A stretch of DNA of 64,000 nt from Pisaster brevispinus (Eukaryota > Echinodermata > Asteroidea > Forcipulatida > Asteriidae), in the NCBI GenBank assembly GCA_023634235.1, contig JAMKCF010000003.1:21608742-21672741 (forward strand). Direction: 5' to 3'. Below are positions 63,601-64,000 of the stretch, piece by piece (position 1 is the stretch's first letter; each line of letters begins with the position of its first letter). Position numbers and translations under genes: made by a program. Below the pieces are notes generated by a model. That model saw only the letters and a program-made list of their open reading frames with translations, had not been told where the DNA came from and ran no database searches.

Positions 63601-63704
63601 ACACGTCCCCCTACGAGCACTTGGACAGAAAACAAGAGAATAAATCGAAGGAGGGCGGGCTTTTAGCCATGGATGACGACTATCAGCATTTGGGTATCAA
63701 CTAA
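57655..63704 (+). CDS. Gene 6: class I EGF-like receptor with mucin-like stalk and long tyrosine tail
   Basis: Exons 57655-57833, 58467-58579, 59613-59763, 61093-61497, 62251-62291 and 62743-63704 sum to 1,851 nt, 616 aa; the most complete member. Signal-like segment ~1-38. First cysteine module: CNGYSGNC...LCAQICRNGCQHYRC. Second module: LCNGTQTQFC, VVC, GTC, SFCIC and Cys149 (spacing C-x7-C-x7-C-x6-C-x10-C-x-C-x9-C), EGF-like with an extra cysteine. Residues ~150-243 are a Thr/Ala/Gln-rich stalk (ATTIQATSVQATAGEG...), typical of O-glycosylated spacers and far longer than in the other copies. Helix ~244-269, then RRQGR. The ~347-aa acidic tail holds YxxL motifs AYLVL, DYTPL, TYFPL, TYTPL, PYEHL and DYQHL, plus SGYE motifs. 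The promoter has TATAAAA. Probably the reference form of the family and signalling-competent; kinase or adaptor partners are inference. Confidence 0.75.
58834..58847. promoter_or_regulatory. RFX-like site, gene 6 intron 2
   Basis: GTTGCCATGGTAAC is intact in the divergent class I copy, so it has outlived most of its flanks. Confidence 0.35.
59973..60450. repeat. TACTCG-rich inverted-end repeat, gene 6 intron 3
   Basis: Fuller copy like that of gene 2, from CAGTGCTGTAGTATTTG to CGGCCACCCTAG. Confidence 0.38.
60964..61092 (+). pseudogene. EGF-like exon relic, gene 6 intron 3
   Basis: The most informative copy: CNQTRTLC, then YYDAC-KNG, VYSS, a stop, HNVCFC, a stop, and exon 4. The order of cysteines and the CNQT and CFC ends match exon 3, so this was once a third EGF-like repeat continuous with exon 4. 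Two in-frame TAA codons block it. Confidence 0.55.
61165..61330. repeat. Coding minisatellite of the gene 6 stalk
   Basis: Imperfect 12-15-bp units around acaGCACAAGCCACT encode the Thr/Ala/Gln-rich stalk inside exon 4. Such arrays change length easily. The other genes have only ~8-17 stalk codons at this place. Confidence 0.6.
61743..61926. other. 184-bp intron 4 block, gene 6 copy
   Basis: Partner of 22271-22454. No open frame of note; contains gctccacctggggtgctgag and an ATTATTATTC run. Confidence 0.5.
62330..62645. repeat. Short tandem duplication in intron 5, gene 6
   Basis: Same arrangement as in gene 2: two units with the tctctgcggRgtaccactata core ~180 bp apart. Confidence 0.45.
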
Positions 63705-64000
63705 CTCGTGTTCTTTCTGCAGCTTGTCATACACATACAAAGCTTGGGCAAAACCAAACAATTTTGATAACTTGGTCTAACCATATAAACGTGTAAAGGC
63801 AAACAATTTGATCACTTTGGTCAAATTCAGACAGGTCTAGACTTCAATATGGTCTGATGTGACTAATTTTAAAAACAGAACGCTTGGATACATTGTGAAT
63901 AGTGACCGTGTACAAATTCAAGCGTCTTTAGATCACAACATGATATTATATATATTTTTTATAATACCACCAGGTAGTGTTCCCTGACTCCGTAATACAT
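63705..64000. other. 3' flank of gene 6
   Basis: Matches the sequence after the gene 2 tail (from ~24,230). No polyadenylation signal is reached with confidence before the window ends. Confidence 0.4.

Noticed and set aside
1..64000. CRISPR arrays, operons, viral or prokaryotic genes
   Set aside because: No regular short repeats with spacers, no clustered unsplit genes and no recognisable viral or transposase protein in any frame.

Overview
The window is nuclear DNA from an animal. It is AT-rich, with genes split by GT-AG introns, EGF-like cysteine exons, transposon-like inserts and simple repeats. The style suggests a marine invertebrate, but the species and phylum cannot be fixed from the sequence alone. 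I see no prokaryotic gene, tRNA, rRNA, CRISPR array or virus.

All recognisable coding capacity is on the + strand. It belongs to one tandem family of type I membrane proteins. Each complete gene has six exons: (1) signal peptide and a short N-terminal piece; (2) a shortened cysteine-rich EGF-like module; (3) most of a second EGF-like module; (4) the last cysteine of that module, a stalk and the transmembrane helix; (5) a short juxtamembrane exon; (6) a tyrosine-bearing cytoplasmic tail. In all six complete models the summed exon lengths are a multiple of three and run from ATG to stop. This is the main internal check on the splice sites.

Layout: gene 0 (1-1400, 5' end outside the window), gene 1 (6719-13242, 342 aa), gene 2 (18415-23342, 235 aa), gene 3 (28040-32214, 287 aa), gene 4 (37534-44052, 340 aa), gene 5 (49176-52863, 221 aa), gene 6 (57655-63704, 616 aa). 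Genes 2 and 6 are 'class I': full cysteine set and a long tail exon with three ~49-aa repeats carrying YxPL and SGYE-type motifs. The others are 'class II': two cysteines lost and a shorter, related tail. Intact tails exist only in genes 1 and 4 (class II) and gene 6 (class I). Genes 0 and 3 have a frameshifted tail, gene 2 a nonsense codon at the start of its tail, and gene 5 an exon-6 deletion that still leaves an open, almost tail-less product.

The array grew by segmental duplication and exchange. Roughly 1-15,300 is repeated almost base for base at 30,813-46,100 (offset ~30.81 kb). Gene 5 and its upstream DNA look like a further product of unequal exchange, and breakpoints between repeat types are visible near 27.7, 46.0 and 55.2 kb. 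Intron 1 of genes 1 and 4 carries a 1.18-kb element with TTAA duplications and inverted ends (piggyBac-like, non-autonomous); gene 6 preserves the empty site. Intron 3 of every gene holds the relic of a third EGF-like exon.

Inference: a rapidly evolving cluster of cell-surface receptors with one shared membrane anchor and signalling-competent, truncated and tail-less members, as is common in immune or self/non-self receptor clusters. No function is proven by sequence alone.
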